A stretch of DNA of 64,000 nucleotides from Mongoliibacter ruber (GTDB lineage: Bacteria > Bacteroidota > Bacteroidia > Cytophagales > Cyclobacteriaceae): assembly GCF_003003005.1 (NCBI RefSeq), contig NZ_PVTR01000002.1, positions 272,831-336,830 of the forward strand, written 5' to 3'. Positions 44,718 to 53,435 of this stretch are shown here, one piece after another. How positions within the stretch are numbered: position 1 is the first letter of the stretch; each line of letters opens with the position of its first letter. The notes beneath the pieces were generated by a model, which saw only the letters and a list, made by a program, of their open reading frames with translations, had not been told where the DNA came from and searched no databases. The position numbers were made by a program, and so were the translations under genes.

Positions 44718-46474
44718 GTGGTTTTTATGCTGTATTTATCCATTAATTCTTCGATAAATAAATTAATATCCTTTTCTAGTTCTTCCATTTCGTCGTCTTC
44801 TGGTATTGTTTTTTTACTTATTCCCATTGGTTTTGTTGGTTGAATAGGGACTTCTAAAGTCCATCCTCCTCTTACCGTAGTTTCTTTATTATTGTTGTCA
44901 TTTGGGTTTTCCAAGTAATACACCCTTTCAGCTTGTCTATTTTCAAGCATGTTATGAGTATCCCATCGTTTGTTTTTGTTGGAATCTACTATGGCTCGGA
45001 TCAGGTATGTTGATGCCTCGATATTTCTGAATGTTGCGACGTTGGATTCCGTTAAGTATTGTTCTGCCATCAGTTCTTCTCTTTTGTTGAGTACTTGAAC
45101 GATCAAAGGCAATTCATCAGTATTAACTGTTATTTTCAATTCCTCAGCCAAGGTTTCCTTCTTTAGTCTTCTAAAGGCAGTTTCCTTCTTATCTTTATTA
45201 AATTGGCTTTCAACATCAATGAAAGTGCTATCTCCTGCATATACAATAAAGTTTTCTATGCTTAATGTATCTGGAACTTTCCATTTTAATACCATCCTTG
45301 TACGCATCAAGCTATCTTCAAATGATAGCCACTCTTGTTTGATAGGTACTATTGATGCTGAATCATACTTTATTAAAAGTGAATCATAGTTTATTGTAGT
45401 TACCGGTTTGTTGAATTTGAACTCCGCTTTCAATATGTCAACAAAGTTTTTTTGTCCTTCAATGTTTACCTCTAGACTTTCCTTGTTTCTTTCGCTTTCT
45501 TCAAATTTTGCGTAGATCAATGTATCAATGGCAAATCCTACTGAGTCTTTCAAGTTTAATTGGACTGGAAGACTATCATTTACCATTTCTGTATGGTAGA
45601 ACCTTAAGGTTCTTTCATTTCTTCTGAAGAAAAGTTTTTCCCCTAAATCTTCAGCTTCTAATGTGATGTCTAAGGGAAATTTACTTAACACTATATCAAA
45701 GTTAGATCCTGTTGGTGAGGATCTGTTTACTTTAAATTCTGATAAATTAGATTTATCTAGATAAAACTGTACTCCTGAAATATTTCTGTCTATTAGGATA
45801 GTATCTCCTAAAAAGGAATAGGCTTCTGATTTTTCTTCAACTTTTAGTGAATTGTTATCATCATGCCAGGCATATGCGAGATATTCTCCTTCTTTGATAT
45901 TGGTCAAAGTAAAATTTCCTGCTGTATCTGCGGTTCCAATATAATAAGGAGGTGCAGTAAGGATGTTAGTCGTATCTTCCTTTGTATATAGCCCTACTAA
46001 TACGTCCTTCATTTTCTTTTCCTTCTGGGGAAATGTATAGGCCACATTGCCTGAAAATGTAAGGCTGTCGATTTCCGGACCTGTAGAAAACACTAATTTT
46101 AAATTTTCTGGAACGTTACTTTCTGTGATGTCAGTAATCGATTTCTGGAAATTAAAGACATAAGTAGTGCTGTCTTCCAATTCTTGGTTGAGTTTGATGA
46201 CAACTCTATTTTTGAGAGCTGTCACTTCCATTTCATCCTTCTTGATCCTAGGAGTAATGATAATGGATTTATTGGGATTTTCTACTTTGACATATTCATC
46301 GAATAAAAGCTCTATTACACTGGGTTTGGTGTTTAAAGATTCATTTTCGGGACTTATAGACATTAATTTTGGTGGATCCTCATCTTTAGGACCACCCATC
46401 GGTGTACTTTGTTTAGCACAAGAAATTAATGCTATAAAAATAATAATTGATAATATTTGTATTGAATATTTCAT
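44705..46474 (-). CDS. Lipoprotein with N-terminal Ig-like (Big_5) domain
   Basis: A 589-residue envelope protein with the lipobox ALISC (Cys at about 19). The conserved opening GGPKDEDPPKLMSISPENESLNT is typical of Bacteroidota Big_5 proteins, followed by beta-sandwich domains and a charged C-terminus. It may help envelope assembly; no enzyme motif is visible. Its ATG overlaps the stop of the upstream methyltransferase (ATGA). The downstream end borders and slightly overlaps the oriC candidate: the last DnaA-like box lies inside its final codons. Confidence 0.78.
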   Translation of the reverse strand: MKYSIQILSIIIFIALISCAKQSTPMGGPKDEDPPKLMSISPENESLNTKPSVIELLFDEYVKVENPNKSIIITPRIKKDEMEVTALKNRVVIKLNQELEDSTTYVFNFQKSITDITESNVPENLKLVFSTGPEIDSLTFSGNVAYTFPQKEKKMKDVLVGLYTKEDTTNILTAPPYYIGTADTAGNFTLTNIKEGEYLAYAWHDDNNSLKVEEKSEAYSFLGDTILIDRNISGVQFYLDKSNLSEFKVNRSSPTGSNFDIVLSKFPLDITLEAEDLGEKLFFRRNERTLRFYHTEMVNDSLPVQLNLKDSVGFAIDTLIYAKFEESERNKESLEVNIEGQKNFVDILKAEFKFNKPVTTINYDSLLIKYDSASIVPIKQEWLSFEDSLMRTRMVLKWKVPDTLSIENFIVYAGDSTFIDVESQFNKDKKETAFRRLKKETLAEELKITVNTDELPLIVQVLNKREELMAEQYLTESNVATFRNIEASTYLIRAIVDSNKNKRWDTHNMLENRQAERVYYLENPNDNNNKETTVRGGWTLEVPIQPTKPMGISKKTIPEDDEMEELEKDINLFIEELMDKYSIKTTVDK

Positions 46475-47373
46475 TTTTTCTTTAAAATAAACAATAAGCT
46501 TGAGTAGTTATTTCCATTTTTTTTGGCCCAATGGTTTGATTTTAAGCCATTATATACACCTGACAGAAGATTTTTTAACGGTGATTTGCTGGTTTTGATA
46601 TATTTTTCTGAAAGAATTGATACATAATAGCTATCAAAATACATAGGCACTGTATCCACTATTTTGAAATCGAATTCTTCCGCAAAGTATGTGATTGATT
46701 CTTTATTGAAATGGTACAAATGTCTGGGAACATCCCAAGCTGCCCAGTATTCATTGTAATGTGCTGCATCAAATGAATCCTTATTAGGCACAGCGATAAT
46801 AAGTGTTCCTGAATCCTCGAGGAGTTTATATATTTTTTTTGCTGTTTTTCTCAGTTCGTGAATATGTTCAAGTACGTGAAATAAAGTTATTACGGTAAAT
46901 TTTTTACCCTTCTTTATCTCTTGTAGGTTATTGTAGGTTTTAATTCCTTTTTTTTTGAGAATTATTCTAGCTTCTTGGTTTGGTTCTATTCCGTATGTCT
47001 TCCAGCCACCCTTAGATGCTGTTTCCAGAAAATGACCTGTACCCGCACCAATATCAAGAATCCTCCTTTTTTCAGAATGTTGTGCATTGACCAATTCCAA
47101 CTTCTTTTTCAGAGTTATTTTTCTTACTTGTTTGTATAAGGTATTGATTAGGTTGTTAGATTGATCTTTGTGGGATATATAATCTTCCGATTCATAGTAA
47201 TACTGTATTTCGGATTCTTTGGGTCTTGGATTTGTGAACAACAGTTGGCAATTGCTGCATTGGCATACCAAGAACACTTCTTTACTTATGGAATGATCCT
47301 TCAGCTGTGTATGATTAAGAAAAAGCCCACTTTTACAAAGTGGGCATTTGGTTAATCTTTCTTTTTTACTCAT
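46471..47373 (-). CDS. SAM-dependent methyltransferase with N-terminal zinc ribbon
   Basis: A 300-residue class I methyltransferase. An N-terminal CPLC...CQCSNC zinc finger (about 9-43) precedes the SAM motif ILDIGAGTGHFLETA (about 108-122), and HVLEHIHELRKTAKKI is the typical 'Methyltransf_23' helix. Substrate unknown, often an isoprenoid, glycan or small molecule. The start overlaps the mnmG stop (TAATG) and the stop overlaps the next gene's start (ATGA), so all three are translationally coupled. Confidence 0.85.
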   Translation of the reverse strand: MSKKERLTKCPLCKSGLFLNHTQLKDHSISKEVFLVCQCSNCQLLFTNPRPKESEIQYYYESEDYISHKDQSNNLINTLYKQVRKITLKKKLELVNAQHSEKRRILDIGAGTGHFLETASKGGWKTYGIEPNQEARIILKKKGIKTYNNLQEIKKGKKFTVITLFHVLEHIHELRKTAKKIYKLLEDSGTLIIAVPNKDSFDAAHYNEYWAAWDVPRHLYHFNKESITYFAEEFDFKIVDTVPMYFDSYYVSILSEKYIKTSKSPLKNLLSGVYNGLKSNHWAKKNGNNYSSLLFILKKK

Positions 47374-49238
47374 TATCTGCCAAGGTAGACGGTTAGAATT
47401 GATAAATCAGCAGGAGATACACCACTTATTCTTGATGCTTGACCAAGTGTTTCTGGCTTAATTTTATGGAGTTTTTGTTTGCCTTCGGCTGATAGCGCAG
47501 GAATTTTTAAGTAATCGAAAGTAATTGGAATTTTGTAATCTTCCATATTATTGAGTTTTTCGACCATTTGCTGCTCTTTGATAAGGTAGCTTTCGTATTT
47601 GATTTGGATTTCAGCTTGTTCTAAAGTTTCCTTATTATACTTGGAAAGATACTCTTTAGTATCTGTATCTAATTCCATTATTTTTTGAAGTCCTATTTGA
47701 GGTCTCTTTAGCAATTTTTCTATTGAAATCTTTTCTCTAATTGTTGCTGTATCAAATTCTTCCAAGCCCTCATTGATTTGATCAGGAGCTAACCTTTTTT
47801 GTTTTAGGTCATTTATCAATTTAGCAGTATCATTTTTCTTATCCAGCATGTTTTCAAGTCTATTATCATCTGCTAGACCGATCTTATGCCCCATTTGTGT
47901 GAGTCTTAGGTCAGCATTGTCTTGCCTTAGGAGTAACCTAAACTCAGCTCTTGATGTAAACATCCTATAAGGTTCTTCTGTACCTTTATTAATAAGGTCA
48001 TCAATCAATACGCCTATGTAAGCATCTGATCTTTTGAGTAAAAAAGGATGTTTTTCTTGAATTTTAAGGGCTGCATTTATTCCAGCAACTAGACCCTGTG
48101 AAGCCGCCTCTTCATATCCAGTGGTACCGTTTATTTGTCCTGCGAAGTATAAATTCTCTATTAATTGAGTTTCTAAGGTCAGTTTAAGCTGAGTTGGAGG
48201 AAAGAAATCATATTCAATGGCATATCCTGGCCTGAACATTTTAGCATTTTCAAATCCTTCTATTTTTCTTATTGCAGCATATTGAACATCTTCAGGTAGA
48301 GAAGTTGAAAATCCATTGACATATATTTCAACTGTGTTCCAACCTTCAGGTTCTACAAATATTTGGTGCCTTTCTCTTTCTGCAAATCTGTTGATTTTAT
48401 CTTCGATTGATGGACAATATCTAGGACCAAGACCCTGAATCCTGCCATTAAACATAGGAGATCTGTCGAATCCTGTTTCCAGAGTCTCATGCACTTGTTT
48501 ATTCGTGTATGTAATCCAACAAGGTCTTTGCTCTTTTAAAGGTGCTGTTTCGTTTGAAAAAGAGAATTTCTCAGGATTTTCATCTCCATGTTGAATTTCC
48601 ATTTTGGTATAATCCAAAGATCTTCCATCCACTCTTGGAGGTGTTCCAGTCTTCATTCGACCAGCTTCAAAACCTAATTTTACCAGTTGTTCCGTTATAC
48701 CTTTTGCTGCTGCTTCACCTGTTCTTCCACCTCCAAATTGCTTTTCGCCTATATGAATAATTCCGTTCAAAAAGGTACCATTGGTTAAAACAACCGATTT
48801 AGCCTTGATTTCGATACCTATCCCTGTTTTGACACCAATTACTTTTTGATCTTTTACAATTAATTCAGTAATCATTTCTTGCCAAAAATCAACATTTGGT
48901 GTCTGTTCTAGGGCTAATCTCCATTCTTCAGCAAACTTCATTCGGTCATTTTGCGATCTTGGTGACCACATTGCCGGCCCTTTTGACCTATTGAGCATAC
49001 GGAATTGAATCATCGATTTATCAGATATGATACCTGACATGCCACCAAGAGCATCAATTTCCCTTACTATTTGCCCTTTTGCCACTCCTCCCATTGCTGG
49101 ATTACATGACATTTGTGCAATAGTATTCATATTCATAGTGCATAGTAAAACCTTTGCTCCTATTCTTGCTGCGGCATGTGCAGCTTCACATCCTGCATGC
49201 CCAGCCCCCACTACTATAACATCATATTCTGGAAACAT
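47373..49238 (-). CDS. mnmG: tRNA uridine-5-carboxymethylaminomethyl modification enzyme
   Basis: FAD-dependent partner of MnmE in forming cmnm5U at the wobble position of tRNA. It has GAGHAGCEAA (11-20), the C-terminal conserved ISGVSPADLSILTVYL region and the conserved Cys in GPRYCPSIEDK. 621 residues is normal length. It is often beside oriC. Two parS sites lie within 75 nt upstream of its ATG. Confidence 0.95.
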   Translation of the reverse strand: MFPEYDVIVVGAGHAGCEAAHAAARIGAKVLLCTMNMNTIAQMSCNPAMGGVAKGQIVREIDALGGMSGIISDKSMIQFRMLNRSKGPAMWSPRSQNDRMKFAEEWRLALEQTPNVDFWQEMITELIVKDQKVIGVKTGIGIEIKAKSVVLTNGTFLNGIIHIGEKQFGGGRTGEAAAKGITEQLVKLGFEAGRMKTGTPPRVDGRSLDYTKMEIQHGDENPEKFSFSNETAPLKEQRPCWITYTNKQVHETLETGFDRSPMFNGRIQGLGPRYCPSIEDKINRFAERERHQIFVEPEGWNTVEIYVNGFSTSLPEDVQYAAIRKIEGFENAKMFRPGYAIEYDFFPPTQLKLTLETQLIENLYFAGQINGTTGYEEAASQGLVAGINAALKIQEKHPFLLKRSDAYIGVLIDDLINKGTEEPYRMFTSRAEFRLLLRQDNADLRLTQMGHKIGLADDNRLENMLDKKNDTAKLINDLKQKRLAPDQINEGLEEFDTATIREKISIEKLLKRPQIGLQKIMELDTDTKEYLSKYNKETLEQAEIQIKYESYLIKEQQMVEKLNNMEDYKIPITFDYLKIPALSAEGKQKLHKIKPETLGQASRISGVSPADLSILTVYLGR

Positions 49239-49257
49239 ATATTATATATTATTTTAA

Positions 49258-49273
49258 TGTTCCACGTGAAACA
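49258..49273 (+). other. parS: parS site 1 (ParB-binding palindrome)
   Basis: TGTTCCACGTGAAACA, a perfect 16-mer of the widely conserved bacterial parS type (TGTTNCACGTGAAACA). ParB loads and spreads from such sites during origin segregation. It lies between ybeY and mnmG. Confidence 0.92.
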
Positions 49274-49292
49274 GTTGGCTCTGTTTTACTAG

Positions 49293-49308
49293 TGTTTCAC
49301 GTGGAACA
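49293..49308 (-). other. parS: parS site 2, inverted copy
   Basis: TGTTTCACGTGGAACA, the exact reverse complement of site 1. The two centres are 35 bp apart and the pair forms a large inverted repeat. Searching CACGTG elsewhere in the window found no second match to the full 16-mer. Confidence 0.92.
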
Positions 49309-49314
49309 TTCTTC

Positions 49315-49734
49315 TTATTTAAATTCATCAATAGATCTTTCTTCCATCTGCCTCATGACTTTTTGCTCTTCTGTGGTTTTATCTTTAAAACCCATCAGGT
49401 GTAAAAGTCCATGACTTAGTACTCTTTTTAATTCTGACTCAAACTCAGTATTCGAGTTCTTTGAATTTTCTCTTATTCTTTCAATACTGACAAAAATATC
49501 TCCTTCTATTTCGAATTCTTTTTCGGAATTGTCAAAAGTGATGATGTCTGTATAGGTGTCATGATCGAGGTATTCTAGATTAATGTTGTAAAGATATTCA
49601 TCTGAGCAAAATATGTAGTTCAAGTCTTTTACTTTATATCCTTCCGTAGAAGCTATATTTCTAAGCCATGCTTTATATTTATTTTTTGGTGTTAACTCAA
49701 ATTTAATGTCTTCCTGAAAAAAGAGAATTGCCAT
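49315..49734 (-). CDS. ybeY: Endoribonuclease YbeY (rRNA maturation)
   Basis: Zinc-dependent RNase acting in 16S 3'-end maturation and ribosome quality control. The metal motif is HGLLHLMGFKD: the H-x3-H-x5 pattern is intact but the last ligand is Asp where the common sequence has His (D/H variant). 139 residues is a standard size. It starts 1 nt after the RsbW-like gene's stop, so it is co-transcribed. Confidence 0.9.
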   Translation of the reverse strand: MAILFFQEDIKFELTPKNKYKAWLRNIASTEGYKVKDLNYIFCSDEYLYNINLEYLDHDTYTDIITFDNSEKEFEIEGDIFVSIERIRENSKNSNTEFESELKRVLSHGLLHLMGFKDKTTEEQKVMRQMEERSIDEFK

Positions 49735-49735
49735 C

Positions 49736-50134
49736 TTACATATAGAAAGTTAAAATTGTCTTTCTTCCTTCATCTTCGAATTTAACTTCATCTGAGAGGT
49801 GTTTTATAATGTAGATTCCCCTTCCACCTGTTTTTTCAAGATTTTCGGGAGAAGTTGGGTCAATCAGATTTTCATGATCAAATCCATTTCCTTGGTCTGT
49901 TACAGTAAACATTATTTCATTGTCACCCAAAGCTAGTTCAAGTTCGACCTTCTTGTTACTATCCATATTGTTCCCATGAATGATGGCATTGGTGACGCAT
50001 TCAGTCACTGATATCATGATATTTCCATAGATGTCTTCATCGATTGTGTACTTTTCTCGAGCATTATCAATAAAGCTTTCTATTATTTTAATATTATCCA
50101 TCAGAGATGGGATTGAAATTTTAATGGATTTCAT
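49736..50134 (-). CDS. Anti-sigma-type serine kinase (RsbW/SpoIIAB-like ATPase)
   Basis: A 132-residue single HATPase_c domain: N-box ECVTNAIIHGN, G1 DQGNGFD and G2 GGRGIYIIKHL. Typical of RsbW/SpoIIAB kinases that bind sigma factors and phosphorylate an STAS antagonist. No STAS partner or sigma gene is adjacent, so its circuit is unknown. It lies 1 nt upstream of ybeY, an unexpected operon partner. Confidence 0.85.
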   Translation of the reverse strand: MKSIKISIPSLMDNIKIIESFIDNAREKYTIDEDIYGNIMISVTECVTNAIIHGNNMDSNKKVELELALGDNEIMFTVTDQGNGFDHENLIDPTSPENLEKTGGRGIYIIKHLSDEVKFEDEGRKTILTFYM

Positions 50135-50168
50135 AAAGTTAATATGGATAAATACATTTATTATTTCA

Positions 50169-50933
50169 TTAAATATCTAACTGCAATACTATAGGACAAT
50201 GATCCGAATGGTGGACATCTGCCAATATTCCTGCACTTTTTATTCTGTCTTCAAAAGGCTTATTGACCATATGGTAGTCTATTCGCCAACCTAGGTTTTT
50301 GGCCCTTGATCCTGCCCTGTAACTCCACCAAGTGTATTGGTGCGGTTCGGGGTTTAATTTTCTAAAACTGTCTACAAAACCTGAACTTGTGAATTTATCC
50401 ATCCAAGCTCTTTCTTCCGGTAAGAAACCGGATGAATTTTTATTGGATATAGGATTATGAATATCTATTGCTCTGTGACAAATATTATAATCTCCACTCA
50501 AAATCAAATTAGGGATTTTTTGAGTTAAATCCTGAGTGAATCCGTAAATATCATCTAGAAACTGGTATTTGAAATCTTGTCGGATACCACCTGTTGTTCC
50601 TGAAGGGAAATAAGAGGAAATAAATGAAAATGAATCCAAATCTATCCTTATCATCCTCCCTTCAGCATCATAAGTTGGCATATCCATTCCATATACTACA
50701 TTATTAGCTTTTATTTTACTCAGAATAGCTACTCCACTGTATCCTTTTTTTATCGCCGGATACCAATACACATGGTATCCAAGATCTTCAAATACCGTTT
50801 TGTCTATTTGATTTTCCATGGCTTTCACTTCTTGCAAGCCGATAATGTCTGGATTTTCCTCTTTTAACCAATCAACAAAACCTTTATTGATTGCTGCTCG
50901 GATACCATTGACGTTATAGGATACGATTTTCAT
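50169..50933 (-). CDS. xth: Exodeoxyribonuclease III
   Basis: AP endonuclease of base-excision repair, 254 residues. The metal and catalytic residues lie in MKIVSYNVNGIRAA (Asn), GLQEVKAME (Glu), LSGDYNI (Asp/Asn) and HHSDHCPIVL (final Asp-His). Cytoplasmic. Separated from rsbW by 34 nt on the same strand; the hypothetical 120-residue gene is 30 nt upstream. Confidence 0.92.
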   Translation of the reverse strand: MKIVSYNVNGIRAAINKGFVDWLKEENPDIIGLQEVKAMENQIDKTVFEDLGYHVYWYPAIKKGYSGVAILSKIKANNVVYGMDMPTYDAEGRMIRIDLDSFSFISSYFPSGTTGGIRQDFKYQFLDDIYGFTQDLTQKIPNLILSGDYNICHRAIDIHNPISNKNSSGFLPEERAWMDKFTSSGFVDSFRKLNPEPHQYTWWSYRAGSRAKNLGWRIDYHMVNKPFEDRIKSAGILADVHHSDHCPIVLQLDI

Positions 50934-50963
50934 GAATAATGGATGGTTTTTAGGTGATTTGTT

Positions 50964-51326
50964 TTATTTGATTTCAATTTGATATTCCTGTTCAAAGTAT
51001 TCCAATACCTGAATTTTCAATAGTTTTTCTTGTTCTAAGATATCAAAATGAGGGAGTTTCTTGATCAGTTTCCAATGCGGCCAACCTTCTTGGTCGATAT
51101 AATCTAACTCATAAAAGTCGGCTAAGCTCAAGACCTTGCATATTGCAATATGCATTAAATCCTGTTTTTGCTCTTTAGAGAAGTTCTTGTTTCCTTGTCC
51201 GAGTTCTTGTACTCCTATCAAAAAAAGGACGGCATTTAAGTCTTTTGGTTTTCTGCCAATTACCTCTTCCAAGCCGTTCAATAGCTTGCCCCATCTTTTT
51301 TCTAAATCAAAATCTTTTTTAAACAT
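50964..51326 (-). CDS. Conserved hypothetical protein, 120 residues
   Basis: Mostly helical and charged; begins MFKKDFDLEKRWGKLL and ends EYFEQEYQIEIK. No motif I recognise. It overlaps the AhpD-like gene by 8 nt and is followed by xth, so it belongs to that operon. It lacks a signal peptide and membrane segments, so it is probably cytoplasmic. Confidence 0.65.
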   Translation of the reverse strand: MFKKDFDLEKRWGKLLNGLEEVIGRKPKDLNAVLFLIGVQELGQGNKNFSKEQKQDLMHIAICKVLSLADFYELDYIDQEGWPHWKLIKKLPHFDILEQEKLLKIQVLEYFEQEYQIEIK

Positions 51327-51675
51327 CTTTGTTTCCTTCTTTCTCCAAGAGTTCCCAATATTCTACAGCTCTTCTTAAATGCGGTATCACAATAGATCCT
51401 CCAATAACTGTAGCAATAGAAAACACTTCGAAAATCTCTTTTTTACCTAAACCAGCTTCGTAAGATTTTCCTAGGTGATATTTTATACAATCATCACACC
51501 TTAAAACCATAGAGCAAGCCAAACCTATCATTTCTTTGCTTTTAACATCTATGGCACCTTCTGCATAGGTATTCGTGTCTAAGTTGAAGAACCTTTTGAT
51601 TACTTTATTGTCTGAAGCCATGATTTTTTCATTCATTTCGCTTCTGTAAGTGTTGAACTCTTCTATTAAATTCAT
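51319..51675 (-). CDS. Carboxymuconolactone decarboxylase-like (AhpD-type) protein
   Basis: A 118-residue all-helical protein with the redox CxxC at CSMVLRCDDCIKYHL (CDDC), as in AhpD-like peroxidase-reducing proteins. The following His in KYHLG is part of the same motif. Probable role in thiol or oxidative-stress chemistry; exact partner unknown. On the minus strand, TATATTTG at 51711-51704 is a candidate -7 element 29 nt before its ATG. Confidence 0.83.
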   Translation of the reverse strand: MNLIEEFNTYRSEMNEKIMASDNKVIKRFFNLDTNTYAEGAIDVKSKEMIGLACSMVLRCDDCIKYHLGKSYEAGLGKKEIFEVFSIATVIGGSIVIPHLRRAVEYWELLEKEGNKDV

Positions 51676-51755
51676 TAAATTTTGAAAGGTTATGTTTAAC
51701 CTGCAAATATAACAGGTATTTTACTGTAGATCAGTTAATAAAAACCCTTTTTGAT

Positions 51756-52451
51756 ATGCATCTACCACTAATTGATGATTTTTTGGCTTTGGTGTTTCCA
51801 AAAACCTGCTGCCTTTGTAAAAGAAGTTTATTTGACTTTGAAGATCAGCTCTGCAAAGTCTGCATATCAAGACTTCCTATTACCAATTATCACCTCCGAC
51901 CGCAGAATAATGACCTTGTGACCAAAATTCTTGGTTTGACCAAACCGAATTTGGTGATGTCATTTCTCAGGTTTACCAAGAAAGGAGATAGCCAAAAGTT
52001 ACTACACCAGCTCAAATACAGAAACAAACCTGAAATTGGGGTGGAGCTCGGCAGGATTTATGGACAGATCCTCAAAACTTCGGGTTTTCAGGATAACTGG
52101 GATGAGATCACTCCAGTTCCGCTGCACAGCACAAAAAAGAAAAGAAGAGGTTATAATCAAAGCGAGCAGTTTGCTAATGGCCTGCACCAAAGTCTTCAAA
52201 TTCCTGTGGTACTTTCTATTCATAGAAAGGTTTACACAGAAACCCAAACACAGAAATCGCGACTAGAAAGGCTTCAAAATGTATCTGATGTATTTGGAGT
52301 TGCTGATTCCAATTTGATAAAAAACAAGCGGATACTACTTGTGGATGATGTCATGACTACAGGAGCTACCTTGATTTCCTGTTGCAATTTGTTGCTTGAA
52401 AATGGGGCTCGAGTTGTTGACTTGATTGTGATTGCGGCAGGTAAAACCTAA
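51756..52451 (+). CDS. comF: ComF-family phosphoribosyltransferase-like protein
   Basis: A 231-residue protein with an N-terminal zinc finger (CCLCKRSLFDFEDQLCKVC) and a C-terminal phosphoribosyltransferase fold with the PRPP loop VLLVDDVMTTGATL. ComF proteins serve natural DNA uptake or amidophosphoribosyl transfer. Other competence genes are not present. It is divergent from the AhpD-like gene. Confidence 0.88.
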   Translation: MHLPLIDDFLALVFPKTCCLCKRSLFDFEDQLCKVCISRLPITNYHLRPQNNDLVTKILGLTKPNLVMSFLRFTKKGDSQKLLHQLKYRNKPEIGVELGRIYGQILKTSGFQDNWDEITPVPLHSTKKKRRGYNQSEQFANGLHQSLQIPVVLSIHRKVYTETQTQKSRLERLQNVSDVFGVADSNLIKNKRILLVDDVMTTGATLISCCNLLLENGARVVDLIVIAAGKT

Positions 52452-52461
52452 TTTCATTTTG

Positions 52462-52623
52462 ATGAAAATATATGCATTGATAGATAAGTCACATAAGTAT
52501 GGCTTACATGTGTGTCTGAATCTTCACAGAGCACCTGGAATTTGTATCAATGCCGGTTTTTTACAGCCATTCAACCTCTGGAAAGATCAGGAATATTTGA
52601 ATTTGTTACAGAAATATCATTGA
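52462..52623 (+). pseudogene. GH5 cellulase-family glycosidase remnant
   Basis: An ORF of 53 codons begins 11 nt after comF. Its sequence (IDKSHKYGLHVCLNLHRAPG, INAG, QPFNLWKDQEY) matches the conserved early-barrel region of GH5 glycoside hydrolases, where HVCLNLHRAPG...NLW+DEE is typical. Both catalytic glutamates, which would lie further C-terminal, are missing, as are the N-terminal strands. A short isolated fragment of a full-length hydrolase is the simplest explanation. The TPM gene's stop begins right after. Confidence 0.68.
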
Positions 52624-53430
52624 TTACCAACTTCCTCCAGCTCCACCACCTCCAAACGAACCTCCGCCAAATCCACCAAAACTTCCTCCTCCAAAGGAAC
52701 CACCTCCAAAGGAACCCTTTCCTGATGAAAAATCTCCGAATTTTCCACGACTTCCACCTTTAAGCATGTTGGCTAACATGATGGTGGTAAAAAGGTCAAC
52801 ATTGCCACCTTTACCGCCCATATGGTTGTTGTTGTCTTTTTTGTTTTTGATCATTGGAATGATCACAAAGATGACAATCATGAAAAGGAAAAAGATCACC
52901 GCACCGCCATTTTCTCCAGAAGAAGTGACCTTCTCGGCCTTATATTCACCAGAAGCAAGCTTGAAAATCATATCTGTAGCTTTGTCCAACCCAGTGTAAT
53001 ATTCTTCCATTCTAAAATTGGGAACAATTAATTGGTTCACAATACGTTTTGTAAGAGCATCTGGCAAAACCCCTTCCATTCCATATCCAGTTGCAATAAA
53101 GACCTTTCGATCTTCCATGGCAGCCAGGATCAATACGCCATTATCCCGGTCTTTTTGGCCAATGCCCCACTTGTCTCCAAGCTGAAAGGTATAATCACTG
53201 ATATCATAAGGACCAACTGACCTGATCATGACAATAGTCACTTGGGTCGAGGTACTGTCATTATAAGCCCTTAATTTCCTTTCCAAATCCGATTCTTGTT
53301 GGGAAGAAAGTGAATTGGTAAAGTCGTTCACCAGCCTTGGAGGGCTTGGGACTTCGGGAAAGTCTGTTTGGGCAAATGTTTGCGCAGTAAAAAAAAGAAA
53401 TAAAAGAGGTACTAAATATTTTACTTTCAT
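52624..53430 (-). CDS. TPM-domain protein with a Gly/Ser/Phe-rich tail (YgcG-like)
   Basis: A 268-residue protein: signal peptide (1-20, TFAQ), a TPM/Psb32 domain (about 25-165), one transmembrane helix (IFFLFMIVIFVIIPMI) and a tail of repeated GGGSFGG units ending GGAGGSW. The tail resembles the flexible ends of YgcG proteins. Probably acts in the envelope with LemA; the molecular role is unsettled. It is last in the lemA-TPM-TPM operon. Confidence 0.85.
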   Translation of the reverse strand: MKVKYLVPLLFLFFTAQTFAQTDFPEVPSPPRLVNDFTNSLSSQQESDLERKLRAYNDSTSTQVTIVMIRSVGPYDISDYTFQLGDKWGIGQKDRDNGVLILAAMEDRKVFIATGYGMEGVLPDALTKRIVNQLIVPNFRMEEYYTGLDKATDMIFKLASGEYKAEKVTSSGENGGAVIFFLFMIVIFVIIPMIKNKKDNNNHMGGKGGNVDLFTTIMLANMLKGGSRGKFGDFSSGKGSFGGGSFGGGSFGGFGGGSFGGGGAGGSW

Positions 53431-53435
53431 ATCAA

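Noticed and set aside
52624-52770. GGAGG/CCTCC-rich region as a repeat element
   Set aside because: It encodes the Gly/Ser/Phe tail of the TPM protein in frame; coding repetition is sufficient.
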